From Globodera rostochiensis (Eukaryota; Nematoda; Chromadorea; Rhabditida; Heteroderidae), in assembly GCA_018350325.1 (NCBI GenBank), contig JAEVLN010000006.1, positions 1,874,693-1,938,692 of the forward strand: a stretch of DNA of 64,000 bases. The letters run 5' to 3'. Shown here piece by piece: positions 1-10,779 of the stretch; position 1 is the stretch's first letter, and the number at the start of each line of letters is the position of its first letter. The notes beneath the pieces are model-generated. The model was not told where the DNA came from. It worked only from the letters and a program-made list of their open reading frames with translations, and searched no databases. A program made the translations under genes and the position numbers.

Positions 1-605
1 GAGTTTGGGCTTTCCTTCGATGAAAACAATCACAATAGCGGCGCAACATTCAATCAACCGCGTGACCCCAAAATTCAAATTAAAGTTCGTGTGGGTTCGA
101 ATCCGCTTGAGAGCGATGCATTATTAACTTTTATTCGTCCTCTATTCTCTTCGCTCGTTCATTAAAGAAACATTTTTAAAAACTTTCAAATATTTTAATT
201 AAAATGCGCGAAAAAATAAGATTTTTTGAAAAAAATTCGCCCCATCTTCTGAATTTTTGCTGCAAGCATTTTACTAAACTAAAAAATAAACAAAACCCGC
301 CAAAATAAAAAAAAAAAAGATTTTTGTTTTGAATTATTTTTTTTGTTTTTTTTTTGTTTTTTTTTTTTGCTTTTTTTTGTTTTTTTTTTTTGTTTTTTTT
401 TTGTCTTAACAAAGATATATTCGACGCATTCTGGTGTACCCGGTTCACAGCGAAGATGGGTTAATCTTCCGCAAAATAAAACGTTTCTGGACCTGAAGTT
501 CTAAGAGATCAGACAGGACCAGGACGCTGACCCGAAATCATGGATTTTTGTCGATCTGGATATCTTGAAATCATGATTTTTATATCATGGCCTTGGTCAT
601 TTCCA
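1..605 (+). repeat. Dispersed composite repeat, copy 1
   Basis: Two modules recur in the same order near 9412-10335. The first (1-250) holds a tRNA-like B box (GGTTCGAATCC near 94) and a body running into AT-rich sequence. The second (412-605) starts near GATATATTCGACG and ends at CTTGGTCATTTCC. Long T and A runs at 300-405 separate them. The left end is cut by the window. Probably a tRNA-derived SINE next to another interspersed repeat; no gene is seen. Confidence 0.7.
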
Positions 606-639
606 ATTTTAAATAATAATCAGGGCTTCCACTTTTAGG

Positions 640-1310
640 CAAATGCCTATTCTGCGAACTTGGCACAGTGAGTTAAGCACGAAAAACATATTTTTAGCTT
701 TATTTGGAGCTTCTAGAATGGACTTTATAATGCCTATCACTAGGGAAGCAAATTATATGCAAATGCATATTTTTTTCCTGAACTGGGAACGGTCTGAAAC
801 GCACGAAAAAGTTGTTTTCAGCTTGGTTTGAAGCTTCTAGACCGCATTTCCATCTGCATATTTTGCATATTTTTGCATATTTCGCGATTTATGTGCATAT
901 TTGCATATTTGTGCATATTTCGCTATTTATTTGCATATTTTATATGCATATTTTGGCATTTTCGCCATTTTTATCCATATTTTGCTATTTTTCAAAAATT
1001 CCTTAACAAAAATGCAATAAAAATGAAAAATATACCCCTAAAGATCGACTTTTTCAAAATTTTCAAAAAATAACCCCAAAAAATGATTTTTTAAAAATTT
1101 TCAAAAAATGCACCTCTAAAATTGATTTTTTAAAAATTTTCAAAAATGCAACCCTAAAAATTTACTTTTTCGTGATTTGGGGAAATTATATTGAATTTGG
1201 AAAAATTTATGTGCATATTTTTTCATTTTATGTGCATATTTTGCAATTTTTGGTGCATATTTTATGCGCATATTTCAAGATTTTATGTGCATATTTTTTG
1301 CCTCCCTACC
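640..1310. repeat. AT-rich minisatellite of TGCATATTT-like units
   Basis: From about 850 to 1300 the sequence is an irregular array of TGCATATTTT-like units of 10-12 bases, preceded by two diverged copies of a block with GCACGAAAAA and GCTTCTAGA. The open frames through it are low-complexity His/Ile/Phe strings and are not treated as genes. Related CATATTTT-rich sequence lies at about 9890-10110. Confidence 0.6.
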
Positions 1311-1472
1311 TATCACTGATGGGCGGGGACAAAGTGATGGAACGAAATGTAAATGTGTGAAAAGGAAATACAACGGGGAGGGACGGTTAGAGCGAATGAA
1401 TGTGTTGGGGGGGGGGGTGGGGATGTTTGGCCATTGAAAATGGCGATCGGAAGGAAAAGGTTGCTTTCCCTC

Positions 1473-1592
1473 CAGGGCTGCACGTGATCGGAAAAAAAAA
1501 ATCCGTGAACGTGATCCGTGATCACGGACCCCCAAAAACGCCGTGATTTGGCGTGATCCGTGATACGTGATCCGTGATCACGTGCAGCCCTG
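1473..1592. mobile_element. 120-bp hAT-like MITE with 8-bp target duplication
   Basis: The terminal inverted repeat begins CAGGGCTGCACGTGATC at 1473 and is mirrored at the right end (GATCACGTGCAGCCCTG). TTTCCCTC is present immediately on both sides (1465-1472 and 1593-1600). An 8-bp duplication with CAGGG termini fits the hAT superfamily. The interior repeats the GTGATCCGTGATC motif. No coding capacity. Confidence 0.85.
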
Positions 1593-1610
1593 TTTCCCTC
1601 CCTTTTTTGA

Positions 1611-2148
1611 TGGCACTTGTCGGCGCCGGCGGAACCTCCAATTTTATAAAAAAATTTTGAAAATTTCTGAACTGTAAATTATTATATTCTTTGAGGATGA
1701 GAAAACATAAAGAAGCAAAATAAAATCAATTTTTGTAAAGTAAATTCTAATAATAAAATCATAGTGTAATCCGCTATAATAAAAATCAATTTTAGTAATG
1801 TAAATGCTTTGTTTAATAATATAATAAATATTTTAACAATGTTGTAATGTTAATACTTGTTTATAAATAAAAAAAATCAATTTTAGTAATATAACCCTTT
1901 GTTTAATAAATATAATATTAACTTTTTTGTTAATATTTTTGAATGTTTTATCAAAGCCACCAATTCTTCCGCTAAGAATATCATAAATGCCTATTACGCA
2001 AATGGAATATCCGTATTTAAGCTTTTTCGTATTAACATAAAATTAAAGGGTTGGGGACCAAACCTAATTTAAATAAATACGTCCGGACACAAATAATTAA
2101 TTAATATAATAAGAATTAAATTTTTTAAAAACATTTAGGCAAGTGAAT
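1611..2148 (+). promoter_or_regulatory. Conserved 5' region of family A copy A1
   Basis: This stretch is alignable with 12379-12928 (upstream of A4) and, inverted, with DNA upstream of A7 and A6. Shared landmarks are GATGGCACTTGTCGGCGCC at the far end, then AATGCCTATTACGCAAATGG about 160 bases before the ATG, followed closely by a TATTTAAGC element. Preservation in several copies suggests promoter sequence, but it may only reflect recent duplication. Confidence 0.45.
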
Positions 2149-3480
2149 ATGTTTTATTCACACAAAAAATTGATAATTGCCGTTTTGATTATATTTATTA
2201 GTCAATCGACAGCAAAAAATGAATGTGAAAAAGGTTTGGAAATTTATATTAATAAATATTTAAATTAATTAAATCATTTTAGATCCGATTAAGTCGGGAC
2301 AAGAATTGTTGGACACGGCCCCAACTCTATTCAATGGAATTTGACGGGGAAATGGCCATAAAATTTCTTCAAAAATATGCCTTTGGCGTTTTCACGGCAA
2401 AAGTATGGAAGAAGCGGCGGAAAATGTTGAAAGCTCAGCAATAAATTTAATGCAAAATTTGGATAAGGCGAACATTTTGCAAAATATGCGTCAAAAAATT
2501 GCCGAAAATTCGTTTCTCGATGAAAAAAACAAAGAGAAAATGGAAAAACTTTTGGGACACTTTCAAATTGGTCTGGAAAAATTTTATGGCGCAATTAAAG
2601 GTAAAAAAATATGTGTTCAATGCATGCCACCATTTTAAAAATGCTTAATTAAAATTTAAAAACGGAACAAATTTTTGGCAAATATTTCGGCATTTTTACG
2701 GGTTTTAGCCAATTTTTAATAAATATTTAGATGCAAAACTTTGTCATTTCTATGCTAACTTTAAAAAAAAATTTTGTAGAATTGCCTCATTGTCCCAGAT
2801 TAAAATCACCCAAAACTATTTTTAAGGGTTTCTTAGGTGCTGAATACAAATTTTTACCTCTGACAATTAGTGCTCGGCATGTTACGATATTTCAATCGAA
2901 ATATTGTATCGGAAAAATGCTATTAATTCGAAATCTATATTTTTTCGAATATCGTACTACTGACAATTGTAGAATTTGTCTGTTAATTTATTGTTTTTTA
3001 TTGGAATTTCCATGAAAAAGAGTTTTGTGATTATTTTTGTGTTTAGATCGTTTGAATGTTGTGCATAGCCGAGATGAAGCCGATCATTCCAATGGGGGCG
3101 TCAACGCATTGCGGCAACATCAAAGTGAAAACGCATTGCGGCAACATCAAAGGGAAAACCCATTGCGGCAACATCAAAGGGAAAACGCATTGCGACAACA
3201 TCAAAGACGACGCCGCAAGCGAATGCAAACTCATGAAGCAGTGACTGGACGCCTTTCTTCAGCATTTTCAACAGAAAATCCAAGGCCAACTCAACCGCCA
3301 GTGAAGAGATGCGTTGCGCTATTTGTGTTGACCGCGTGTACAATTGGTGCGGCCATTTATCTGGCCATCACCGGCATGAGCCATGCCGCAATGAAGAGTG
3401 CACTGTTTTTCTTTTTGGTTCTCGCCTTTTTGGTTATGTTTCCCGTGTTCATTTGGAAATGTGTTGTGGAAAAACTGTGA
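2149..3480 (+). pseudogene. Family A copy A1 (decayed secreted/two-TM gene)
   Basis: Exon 1 (2149-2233) still encodes a good signal peptide starting MFYSHKKLIIAV and ending in N-E-C-E-K. Exon 2 (2283-2600) is damaged. A small deletion after F-N-G puts TGA in frame near 2342, and a second deletion near 2395 removes the C-C-Q-K and F-C-Q-Q segments. Exon 3 (3047-3480) is open: four 9-residue A-L-R-Q-H-Q repeats, an RRRRKRM cluster, two hydrophobic helices and a TGA stop. Splice sites match the intact paralog A4, with GT-AG introns in phase 1 at both junctions. The exon 2 lesions make a full-length product impossible, so this is called a pseudogene, although a signal peptide and a membrane exon both survive. 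Function unknown. Confidence 0.8.
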
Positions 3481-3798
3481 TCGTAACAATATTGTTTAGA
3501 GGCTTTTCGGCTTCTTTTTGTATTATTTTTATTTAACAAATTGATGAAAAATAAAATTCAGAATTGTTGTGTAGGAGCATTTATTTTGTCAAAAAAACTT
3601 TAGCCCCCCAGGCGTCCGCAGCGAAACTCCCGGGCACTCTTCCAACTAAAAGTCAGAGCTAATCATCTTCGTCTAATAGCCCCCTAGAATAAACATGCAG
3701 TAAACCGGTAACAAATAAATGCCATAATTATTGGAATACGCATTGCTAGTTTAAATTTTTTTTGTTTATTATTATGTAGTATATTGGAACCCGCATCA
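3481..3798. other. 3' flank of A1, no gene seen
   Basis: It starts with a 3' flank similar to that of A4 (GGCTTTTCGGCTTCTT), followed by AT-rich DNA. No open frame or RNA gene is supported. Confidence 0.6.
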
Positions 3799-4162
3799 GG
3801 TGCTTCCGACAGTAGTTGATTTCGACAGTAAGTGATTTCGACAGTGAATTCCAAAAAAATGTTTCGAACTTGTTAGACATTTCGAATTTTCAACTTCTAA
3901 ATGCTTTTTAGACCTGTACGGTACCCGTTTTGCTAAAAAATGCATTTTTAGGCTTGCCTCGAAAATTACAGATTTTTTGAATTGTTCGAATTTTTTACTT
4001 TTTCAGGGATTTTATATCATGTACGTGGGCCGAAATGCCTAAAAATACGAATTTTAGACTTCTTGGAAAATTATAGAATTTTTAACAGTGGCACTGTCGA
4101 AATTCACTGTCGAAATCACTTACTGTCGAAATCAACTACTGTCGGAACCACATGATGCCATT
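3799..4162. mobile_element. Foldback-like element with tandem-repeat arms
   Basis: The left arm repeats a 15-base unit (TTCGACAGT plus a variable AGTTGAT or AAGTGAT part). The same array occurs inverted at 4090-4158. The AT-rich middle shows no coding frame. Long inverted repeats built of short direct repeats are the hallmark of foldback elements. I could not define a clear target duplication. Confidence 0.6.
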
Positions 4163-4526
4163 GGGACCAGAACTTTTATCGAGCAAAAATTTGAAATACA
4201 ATAAAAATAATTTTAAAAATCTTAAGGAGAAAACTGCAAATTCGGCAATTAATAAAATAAACAATTGATTAACTCCGAATTTCAGCTAACAAATAAATAG
4301 AAAAGATTGTCTTTTAAAGGGGAGGCGCGAACGCCGTCCCCCTCACTCAAAAATTTAGCTGTGGGCCTACCCCAGTTCGGGACCGCCCTGCGGGTCAGCT
4401 CCACCACCTCATTACTAAAAAGCTACTAATAATACCGCATTTTTAAAATTTGCTTGCTAATCTCTTAACAAATTGAGTCAAAAGTTCAAAATTTCCTGCC
4501 CCAACTCCCTAAATCTTCATTTTTAA
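4163..4526. other. Intergenic DNA around the hairpin repeat
   Basis: Apart from the hairpin repeat, this stretch holds only AT-rich DNA and a SINE-tail-like segment (about 4430-4500, GTTGCAAAT-like and AGTCAAAAGTTCAAAATTTCC). No gene is supported. Confidence 0.5.
4319..4405 (+). repeat. Conserved hairpin repeat, copy 1
   Basis: A GC-rich perfect hairpin (GGGGAGGCG, loop CGAA, CGCCGTCCCC) is followed by a conserved tail with CTGTGGGCCTACCCC and a segment ending GCGGGTCAGC. The whole block recurs at 61767-61850 and its hairpin at 14464-14490. Conservation in otherwise AT-rich DNA suggests a structured RNA or the end of a transposon. Identity unknown. Confidence 0.6.
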
Positions 4527-4795
4527 CGAAGACCCGTTTCCAAGTACTGTACTTACAAGTACGTATGGAAACCCTGTTTTCAAATAGTAAGTTTTTAATT
4601 TAAATTGTTTTTGCAAGGCTTACTTTAGTAATTTAAATCGTTTAATATTAATATTTCCTTCTTTATTATTCCTTTAAAATCAATTGATTTGTCGGAAATT
4701 GGACCACATAAAAATGTTGATGTGCAGCATAAATACAAGTGCTTAACCTTCACATTTTATCATCATTTTATAAATTATTAATCGAAAACGTTTCA

Positions 4796-5970
4796 ATGCA
4801 AAAGTTATTTGAATTTGTATTTTTTATGCTTTTATTAAACATAAGTCACCAGAAAGTGCCAAAATCAACAAAATGCCAAGGAGGTTATGACAAATTCAAT
4901 TTTCAATTCATTTAAGCCATCGTTTAGATCCGATTAAGTCGGGACAAGAATTGTTGGACACGGCCCCACCACTATTCAACGGAATCAATTCGGGAAAATT
5001 TGATAGCGACTTAGCCATCATTTTTTTAAAAAATTACGCTTTTGACGTTTTGTGTTGTCAAAAAATTGATCCAAAATTTGAAATGAATGAAAATTTTAAA
5101 AATTTGCAAAACGATTTTTGCCAGCAATTGAAAAGCGGCAAAAGTATGGAAGAAGCAGCGGAAAATGTTAAAAGCTCAGCAATAAAATTGATGCAAAATT
5201 TGGATAAGCCAAAAATTTTGCCAAATATTCGTCAAGAAATTGCCGAAAATTCGTTTCTCGATGAAAAAAACAAAGAGAAAATGGCAAAACTTTTGGAACA
5301 CTTTCAAATTGGACTGGACAAATTTTATGGCGTAATTAACGGTAAAATAGCGCCCAGACCAAAACCACTTTTATTAGTCTGTTAAGCCAACCGTACAGCA
5401 AAATTTGCTTTTCTCAATAGGAAAAATTAAAATAAATTGTAAAACTAATGGAACACTTTGTTCTGGCATCGACAAATTTTATGGCTTAATTAAACGTAAA
5501 TGTACTCTTAATTCATAATTCGTACGTGTACAAAAGGTCCCACGGACAAATGTCCCAAGGACAATTAATTTTTACGTCAACATTTGTATTGGCATAAGAG
5601 AGAGCACAGTACCCAAATCCATTAGTTGGCATCTTGTCTGTGGGACCATTTGTCCGATTTAGCGTGAGGGCATTTTGTCTTTTAATTTTTTGGCGAAACA
5701 GTTCCAAATGCAGTAATGCTGCAACGACGACGACGAAAGCGCATGAACAGCTTGAACATTGAAAGCGGAGAAGGCGGAGGGAGGACAAACGATCGAAATG
5801 TGAATTTAAAAGCATGCATTATTACCATGGTTATTGGATTGATTGCTATTGGCATGGGCGCATTTTTTGCTACTTATTTCGCTGTGCCAGGATTGACCTT
5901 TTGTACCGTCGTACTTTTTGGTGCATTAATTGTTGCCTTTCGTATTTGTGGTTGGCGACGCAGCGACTGA
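4796..5970 (+). CDS. Family A copy A2: secreted helical protein with two C-terminal TM helices
   Basis: Model: exons 4796-4883, 4928-5341 and 5702-5970 (88+414+269 nt), GT-AG introns in phase 1 at both junctions, 256 residues. Residues 1-19 form a signal peptide starting MQKLFEFVFFMLLL. Residues 30-167, all from exon 2, form a charged, probably helical domain with a C-C-Q-K motif, an F-C-Q-Q motif and F-L-D-E-K-N-K-E-K. Exon 3 adds an RRRRKRM cluster (176-182), a Gly-rich linker (G-E-G-G-G-R) and two hydrophobic helices (about 205-226 and 230-248). The exon 3 acceptor was placed at CAG/TTC because A5 keeps it. Reading through the exon 2 donor would instead give a soluble protein ending at 5385. 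Intron 2 carries a degenerate duplicate of the exon 2 end (5440-5500). Function unknown; a secreted or surface host-interaction role is inference. Confidence 0.8.
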
Positions 5971-5987
5971 CGCTTCTGCTAAACGCG

Positions 5988-6172
5988 CTTTTGATCAATC
6001 AGTGTTCTCTAAAGCTTTGATCAATCAAAGCTTCTCTGAAGTTTTGATCAATCAATGCTTCTCTGAAGCTTTGATCAATCAAAGCTTCTCGGAAGTTTTG
6101 ATCAATCAATGCTTCTCTGAAGTTTTGATCAATCAATGCCTCTCTGAAGTTTTGATCAATCAATGCTTCTCT
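5988..6172 (+). repeat. 27-bp minisatellite downstream of A2
   Basis: About seven copies of a 27-base unit, TTTTGATCAATCAATGCTTC plus TCTGAAG. Because 27 is a multiple of three, a frame stays open through it (L-I-N-Q-C-F-S-E-V repeats), but that frame has no supported start and lies after the A2 stop. Most likely 3' UTR or flank. A shorter array follows A5. Confidence 0.8.
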
Positions 6173-6560
6173 GTCTCTGTCCTCCCGTTGTTTGATGCTT
6201 TATCGATCAATTTTCTTTTCGTTTTCTCTCCCTCTGTCTCTCTATTCATGTGCCTGCCTCCCGCACCGGATTAAATTTTGTTGCATGGAAAAATATGTGT
6301 GCAAACTAAGGGGATGTTCGTGAGTCTTGGTCTCGGGTTTTTAGTTTCGAAAAAGGAGACTTTTTTGCACTGGTAACGATTGACTTTTTTGGTGCGAATT
6401 CATTACAGAATTTGAGCCTGAAAGATCGAAAAATACATAAATCAAAATTAAAAATCGTTAATTTAATTATTTTGCACGATTGTGGATGCGATGCGACGGT
6501 CGTTGGCTCACTGAGTTCTGTATCCTAGTTTATTTATCGGAGTTTCTACCAGTGTTTTGC

Positions 6561-6664
6561 TGTTCCAGCTTGGCCTGTTCTGTTCTAAGATTGCAGAACA
6601 GCACAGGAACAAGAACAGATTCAAAATCCTTGGAACAGGAACAGAACAGGCCAAGCTAGAACAA
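6561..6664. mobile_element. Small palindromic element (MITE-like)
   Basis: The ends are inverted copies: GTTCCAGCTTGGCCTGTTC on the left and GAACAGGCCAAGCTAGAAC on the right. The middle is built of AACAG-rich repeats. No target duplication could be assigned. Confidence 0.55.
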
Positions 6665-6831
6665 GGTAAAAATTGAAGAATTGAACTTTTATTGAGTAAT
6701 ATATATTTGAAATTTTCCAACTATTCATTATGATCTCACGTGGCGCAGTGGTTAAACTGAGTGACTTGATTCAATTTTGTCTAAGGTTCAACTTTTCCTA
6801 GTGAAAATCTTTTTTATTCTTTTTATTTTAC

Positions 6832-7185
6832 TCCCTGGTGTGGTGTAATGGTGAGTGATATGTGATGCCTGGGGCTGTGGGTTCGAACCCCCGACTTTGT
6901 AAATGATTTTTTTTTCTCTTTATGAACTTTGATGGTAATTAAAAATATTTTAGTTTTAATATTTTTTGAAGACATCAAAATTTTTTTATTTGTTTCATTA
7001 AACTTGAGAAAAAAACAATCATAGGGGGACCCTTTTGTTTTGTTTTTAAAAATCAAGACCAATTTTTTTAACAATTTCATCAAAATCTTCAAAAAATGGT
7101 TGCAAATCCCTTGACAAATTAAGTCAAAAATTCAAAATTTTCTCGGCGGCGCCTATCGGCACCGCCGACCCCCCCCCCTGATGTA
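6832..7185 (+). mobile_element. tRNA-derived SINE with conserved hairpin tail
   Basis: The head resembles a tRNA with an A box (TGGTGTAATGG) and a B box (GGTTCGAACCC at about 6880-6890). The body aligns with 56086-56540. The 3' module has TTGCAAATCCCTTGACAAAT, a run ending CAAAATTTTC and a GC-rich hairpin (CGGCGGCGCC, loop TATC, GGCACCGCCG) ending in a C run. It is not a functional tRNA, because no full cloverleaf can be drawn. Confidence 0.65.
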
Positions 7186-7199
7186 AGCAGAATTCTCAA

Positions 7200-7420
7200 A
7201 AAATTTTGAATTAGGGCTGTTCCCCTTTCTCAAAATTGGGTCGCCCCGACCCTCGACATGACCAACCCCAACCTCTTTTTCCCGCCCCAAGGGGTCGGGA
7301 ACTACCCTATTTTGAACCTAAATTAAAATATTTTCGTAAAAGTCTCGTGTTTTTGAGGGTCAATCTCGAGTCTCGGGGTAAAGTCTTGGAAAGTTAGGTC
7401 TCGAGCATCACTAGGAAGTG
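7200..7420 (+). repeat. Dispersed repeat shared with 61130-61280
   Basis: GC-rich blocks (CCCGCCCCAAGGGGTCGGG) are followed by AAATTAAAATATTTTCG, a variable part and GGTCTCGAGCATCACTAG. The same order occurs at 61130-61280. It is non-coding and looks like one end of a degenerate transposon. Confidence 0.55.
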
Positions 7421-7567
7421 ATTGAACACTTTGTCGAATGCATCATCAATTAAAATTTCAGACTGAATTTCACTCGGAAGAAACAGTGTCCGAAAGCCGG
7501 AATTCCTGACCCAAAAAGTGCCCGGAAAATTCAAATGTTGAAAATAATTTTTGACAAACAAGTTTTT

Positions 7568-7830
7568 TGAGAATTTTTATCACTTTTGAGTGGGGGGGGG
7601 GAGGGGTCGGCGGCGATGACGATAGGCGTCGCCGAGAAAATTTTGCATTTTCGACTAATTTTTAAAGGGATTTCAACCAAAATTGGTAATCTTTGTTAAG
7701 AAAAGCAGCAAAAATTCAGAAGATGGGGCGAATTTTTTTCAAAAAATCTTATTTTTGCGCGCATTTAATTAAAATATTTGAAATTAAAAAATGTTTCTTT
7801 AATGAAAGATCGAAGAGACTGCTAACCCCG
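7568..7830 (-). mobile_element. SINE copy, inverted
   Basis: On the minus strand this matches the body seen at 150-250 (CATTAAAGAAAC, AATTAAAATGCG, CAGAAGATGGGGCG in inverted order). It ends in the SINE hairpin module, which here reads GGTCGGCGGCGATGACG. The head is truncated at about 7830. Confidence 0.55.
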
Positions 7831-7935
7831 AGTCGGGGATGGGGTTCGGGGTTAGAAGTGTCGGGGTCGGGGAAAACCCCGAAAAATGGCCTAAATTTGC
7901 GAGGTTGGGGACGGGGTCGGTAACAACCCTGTTCA
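7805..7935. repeat. GC-rich GGGGTCGG repeat
   Basis: A block of GGGGT/CGGGG motifs including CCGAAAAATGGCCTAAATTT. The inverse is found at 15795-15935, and a piece occurs inside intron 1 of the GST gene (58615-58660) and at about 49310. Function unknown; probably fragments of one mobile element. Confidence 0.5.
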
Positions 7936-8302
7936 AATGGCACAATGCCATCTGAGGCGAAATCCAAAGACTGATGAATTGGTTACTGGCACTTTAGTTT
8001 TCGACAGGCATTACAAAAAGCTTGTTGGGTGGTTGCGCTTTGGGATTTCGTAAAAATAGTGCACAAAACATACAAATTTAGAGGATGCCCAAAAGTTCCA
8101 CGTCAGCTTCAATATCTTTGTTGAAGTAAGGCAATGTATACATATGTAAATAATAAAAAAATGTATATGTAATAATAAAATAAATGATGACAGCAGGGGA
8201 ATTATTGCACTATTTCTTTTTTGACAATAGGGCCAAAATCATGCCCATGCCAATGCCAACGCAAATGCCACTCAAAATAGGCACCAGGGGGGGGGGGGGT
8301 GC
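7936..8302. other. Region upstream of the SPRY gene
   Basis: Mostly AT-rich with no convincing exon. It ends in a cluster of ATGCCA motifs at 8247, 8253 and 8265 (another at 8308) and a G run. ATGCCA matches the DOG-box hexamer described for dorsal-gland effector promoters of Globodera. Here the hexamers could equally be codons of an unlocated first exon. Confidence 0.35.
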
Positions 8303-9027
8303 CGTTCATGCCAACGCCAAATTTTGCTTTACTTGACTGTCGAATATACTGGGCCGCATGTTGGTAAACATTATTCTGTTAAAGTTGATTTGATTAAATG
8401 GTTTATGTAAAGATTTTACAAACATTTTTGAATTTAACTTCCTTTTCAGGGTATTACTCTGTCCTCGCTAAACAGCCAATTCCAACTGGGAATGTTGGCA
8501 TTTTTTACTTTGAAGTGAAAGTGATAAGTAAAAAAGGGTAACTTGTAAATATTATAAAACAATATGTGCTTTGAAATAATATTATTTTAGCTTTATTTTC
8601 ATTGGACTCGGGACCAAATCAATGCCATTGAACGGATGGCCTGGACATTACAAAGGCACTTACGCATACGGTAAAAAGATGATTCGTTCCCTTTTCAAAA
8701 GTTTTTTTTGTTATAACTTCTTTCTAACCAAATCAAACATTTTCGATATGATTCAAAAGCTTACATTTAATAGAAGCTATCAACGAGAAAAGCTAAGCTA
8801 TTGGACAATTCTCAAAAAGGTTATGGCCAGATAAGGAAAACTTTTTTGAGAATTATTAGCTTTTGCTTTGAATGCTTCTACTAATTGTAAGCTTTCAAAT
8901 GGTATTTAAAATATTTTGATTTGGTTCGTCCATCCATACCGATTTAGGCGATGGTGAATTTTGGGGTCACGATGTTGCGGGATGTTTCTACTACGGCACC
9001 AGTCGACTTCCTTACATCATAAATTAA
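8303..9027 (+). CDS. Truncated RBP-1/SPRYSEC-like SPRY-domain gene
   Basis: Visible exons: about 8303-8363, 8450-8537, 8591-8670 and 8948-9027, all GT-AG with consistent phases. The product contains SPRY hallmarks in order: T-V-E-Y-T-G, Y-Y-S-V-L-A-K-Q-P-I-P, G-I-F-Y-F-E-V-K-V, F-I-F-I-G-L-G-T-K, K-G-T-Y-A-Y-G and F-W-G-H-D-V-A-G-C. The FWGH segment after KGTYAY is typical, from memory, of cyst-nematode RBP-1 proteins. A TAA follows T-S-R-L-P-Y-I-I-N, so the second half of the SPRY fold (G-V-G-D-x-I-G and the terminal N-F-G-P-x-F motif) is missing. The 5' end is unresolved: a run of 13 G lies at 8287-8299, and I see no signal peptide in frame. Either a degenerate paralog or a short variant. 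Four ATGCCA motifs lie just upstream or within it. Confidence 0.65.
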
Positions 9028-9411
9028 GGGCAATTTAAATTTTAAAAAATACACCAAGAGGAAAGGCAAATTTCCAATTAAAATTTACAACAAATATTAG
9101 CAGCCAGTAGTTAGTTTACATGGATAAATAACAGAAATATGTTTCTAATGATCGATAAAAACAAAATGTTTTTTTTCAACAAAATGGAGAGGGCACCGAC
9201 TCGCCAAACATTAAAAATATAATAAACGATTTTTTATTTTATTTTCTTCTGTTTTCTCGGTCGGAACTGATTTCCTGCTCTCTCTCTCTCTCTTTCGGGA
9301 TTTATCATTTTGTAAATCGACAAAAAAGTAAAAAAAGAAATCTTACGCTTTATTAAAGTTTCATTTTGTTGATAAAAGTTATTTTTCGCCGATCGGACAT
9401 TTTTGGCAAAT
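9028..9411. other. Intergenic, nothing recognised
   Basis: AT-rich DNA with a short (TC)n run near 9280. No gene or RNA supported. Confidence 0.5.
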
Positions 9412-10335
9412 GAACCGGACGAGTTTGGGCTTTCCTTCAATGAAAACAATCACAATAGCTGGGCAACTTTCATCAACCGCGTGACCCCAAAATTTAAATT
9501 AAAGTTCGTGTGGGTTCGAATCCGCTTGAGAGCAATCCATTATCGCTCTTTCATTAAAAAAACATTTTTTAATAATTTTCAAATATTTTTTAATTAAAAT
9601 GCGTGCAAAAGATGAATTTTTGAATATTTTCTTAACCAAGATTGCCGATTATTGTTAAAACTTTGCCTTTCCGGACCCTTACCACTCCTAAAAAGCTTCA
9701 AAAAATTACCGCATTTTTAAATTTGGTTGCAAATCCCTTAACAAATTAGTCGAAAATTTAAAATTTCCTCGGCGGCGCCTATCGGAACCGCTGACCCCCC
9801 GCCGCCTAAGGATCGAATTTTTTCAAAATTTTCAAAAAATGCACTGGACTTTTTCGTGACAAAAAAATGAAAATTTTTAAAATTCTGCTTATTTTCACAT
9901 TTAAAATGCCTTTAATTTGCGTATAAAATTTTTTATCGTTTTATTACTTCGTTTAGTAAATCTTGCCCATTTTTTGCTATATTTGAAATTTTTTTTATCC
10001 TTATTTCGTCCATATTTTGCAATTCTTGCCATATTGATCCATATTTTTATCCATATTTTATGGCCATATTTCGAGATTTTTTGTTCATATAATTAGCGGC
10101 CCTAATAATGAGTGCCTCAAGATATTCGACGAATTCTGGTGTGCCCGGTTCATAGCGAAGATCGGTTAATCTTCCGAAAAATAAAACGTTTCTGAACCTG
10201 AAGTTCTAAGAGATTAGCCAGGACCGGACAGAATTTTTCAGGACGCTAATCCAAAATCATGGATTTTTGTCGATCTGGATATCCTGAAAATCAGGATTTT
10301 TATTCTCGTAAATCCTGGCCTTGGTCATTTCCAAA
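9412..10335 (+). repeat. Dispersed composite repeat, copy 2
   Basis: The first part (9412-9810) is a tRNA-derived SINE with B box GGTTCGAATCC near 9515 and the hairpin-type tail at 9770-9800. The last part (10120-10335) matches 412-605 (ATTCGACGAATTCTGG to CTTGGTCATTTCC). Between them lies CATATTTT-rich sequence. Together with copy 1 at the window start it brackets the A1-A2-SPRY segment. Confidence 0.7.
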
Positions 10336-10460
10336 GTTCAAAGTTCCGTTCACTAAATACAATAATAAAATGATTTTTGTAATGTAAATTCTTTGTTTAA
10401 TAACTATAATATATTTTCTCTTCTTTGGGAATCACATTTCCAAATGTTTTATTGAAGCAG

Positions 10461-10579
10461 ACCGTATATACTGTTTTAATCCCCCATGTGCGATTATTTT
10501 TCAACCACCTCAGAATGGGCGACATTATTAGAGGGTGGGAGATTATTACAGGATGGGGGATTAAAGCAGTATATACGGT
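10461..10579. mobile_element. MITE with ACCGTA-type inverted termini, copy 1
   Basis: The left terminus ACCGTATATACTGTTTTAAT is mirrored at the right end (ATTAAAGCAGTATATACGGT). The interior carries ATTATTAGAGGGTGGGAG-type units related to the tandem arrays in the copies at 11507-11728 and 18165-18795. Non-coding. Confidence 0.75.
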
Positions 10580-10779
10580 ATTCTCCTCTAACAAATAAGA
10601 TCAATTTATTTTATCAAATTGGGCGTCATAATGATTACATTTTATTGATTAACATCGAAAATTTCGTATGAAAATTAATATTTTATTTTCCCGTAACATT
10701 TAAACAAATAATAAATACGCCCGGACACAAATCATTTAAATAATATAGAAATTAAATTTAAAAAATATTTAGGCAAGTG

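Larger units (their letters stand above)
4527..6530 (+). repeat. 2-kb segmental duplication, copy 1 (contains A2)
   Basis: The block starts at CCGTTTCCAAGTACTGTACT and ends near a GTCGTTGGC segment. It aligns collinearly with 16060-18025, including promoter, all three exons, both introns and a downstream 27-bp minisatellite. Differences are substitutions and short indels, so this is a fairly recent direct duplication at a distance of about 11.5 kb. Confidence 0.85.

Noticed and set aside
176..448. Lys-rich 90-codon minus-strand frame
   Set aside because: It is the translation of poly-T/poly-A runs in a repeat, without any domain.
812..1073. Overlapping frames rich in His, Ile and Phe
   Set aside because: They follow the TGCATATTT minisatellite; all frames look alike and no start context or domain is seen.
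5930..6274. Frame with L-I-N-Q-C-F-S-E-V repeats overlapping the end of A2
   Set aside because: It arises from the 27-base unit in the 3' flank and overlaps the A2 membrane exon in another frame. Keeping a frame open is expected for a unit divisible by three.
6838..6895. tRNA gene
   Set aside because: A- and B-box-like motifs are present, but no acceptor, D and anticodon stems can be paired and the body continues as a repeat; better a SINE head.
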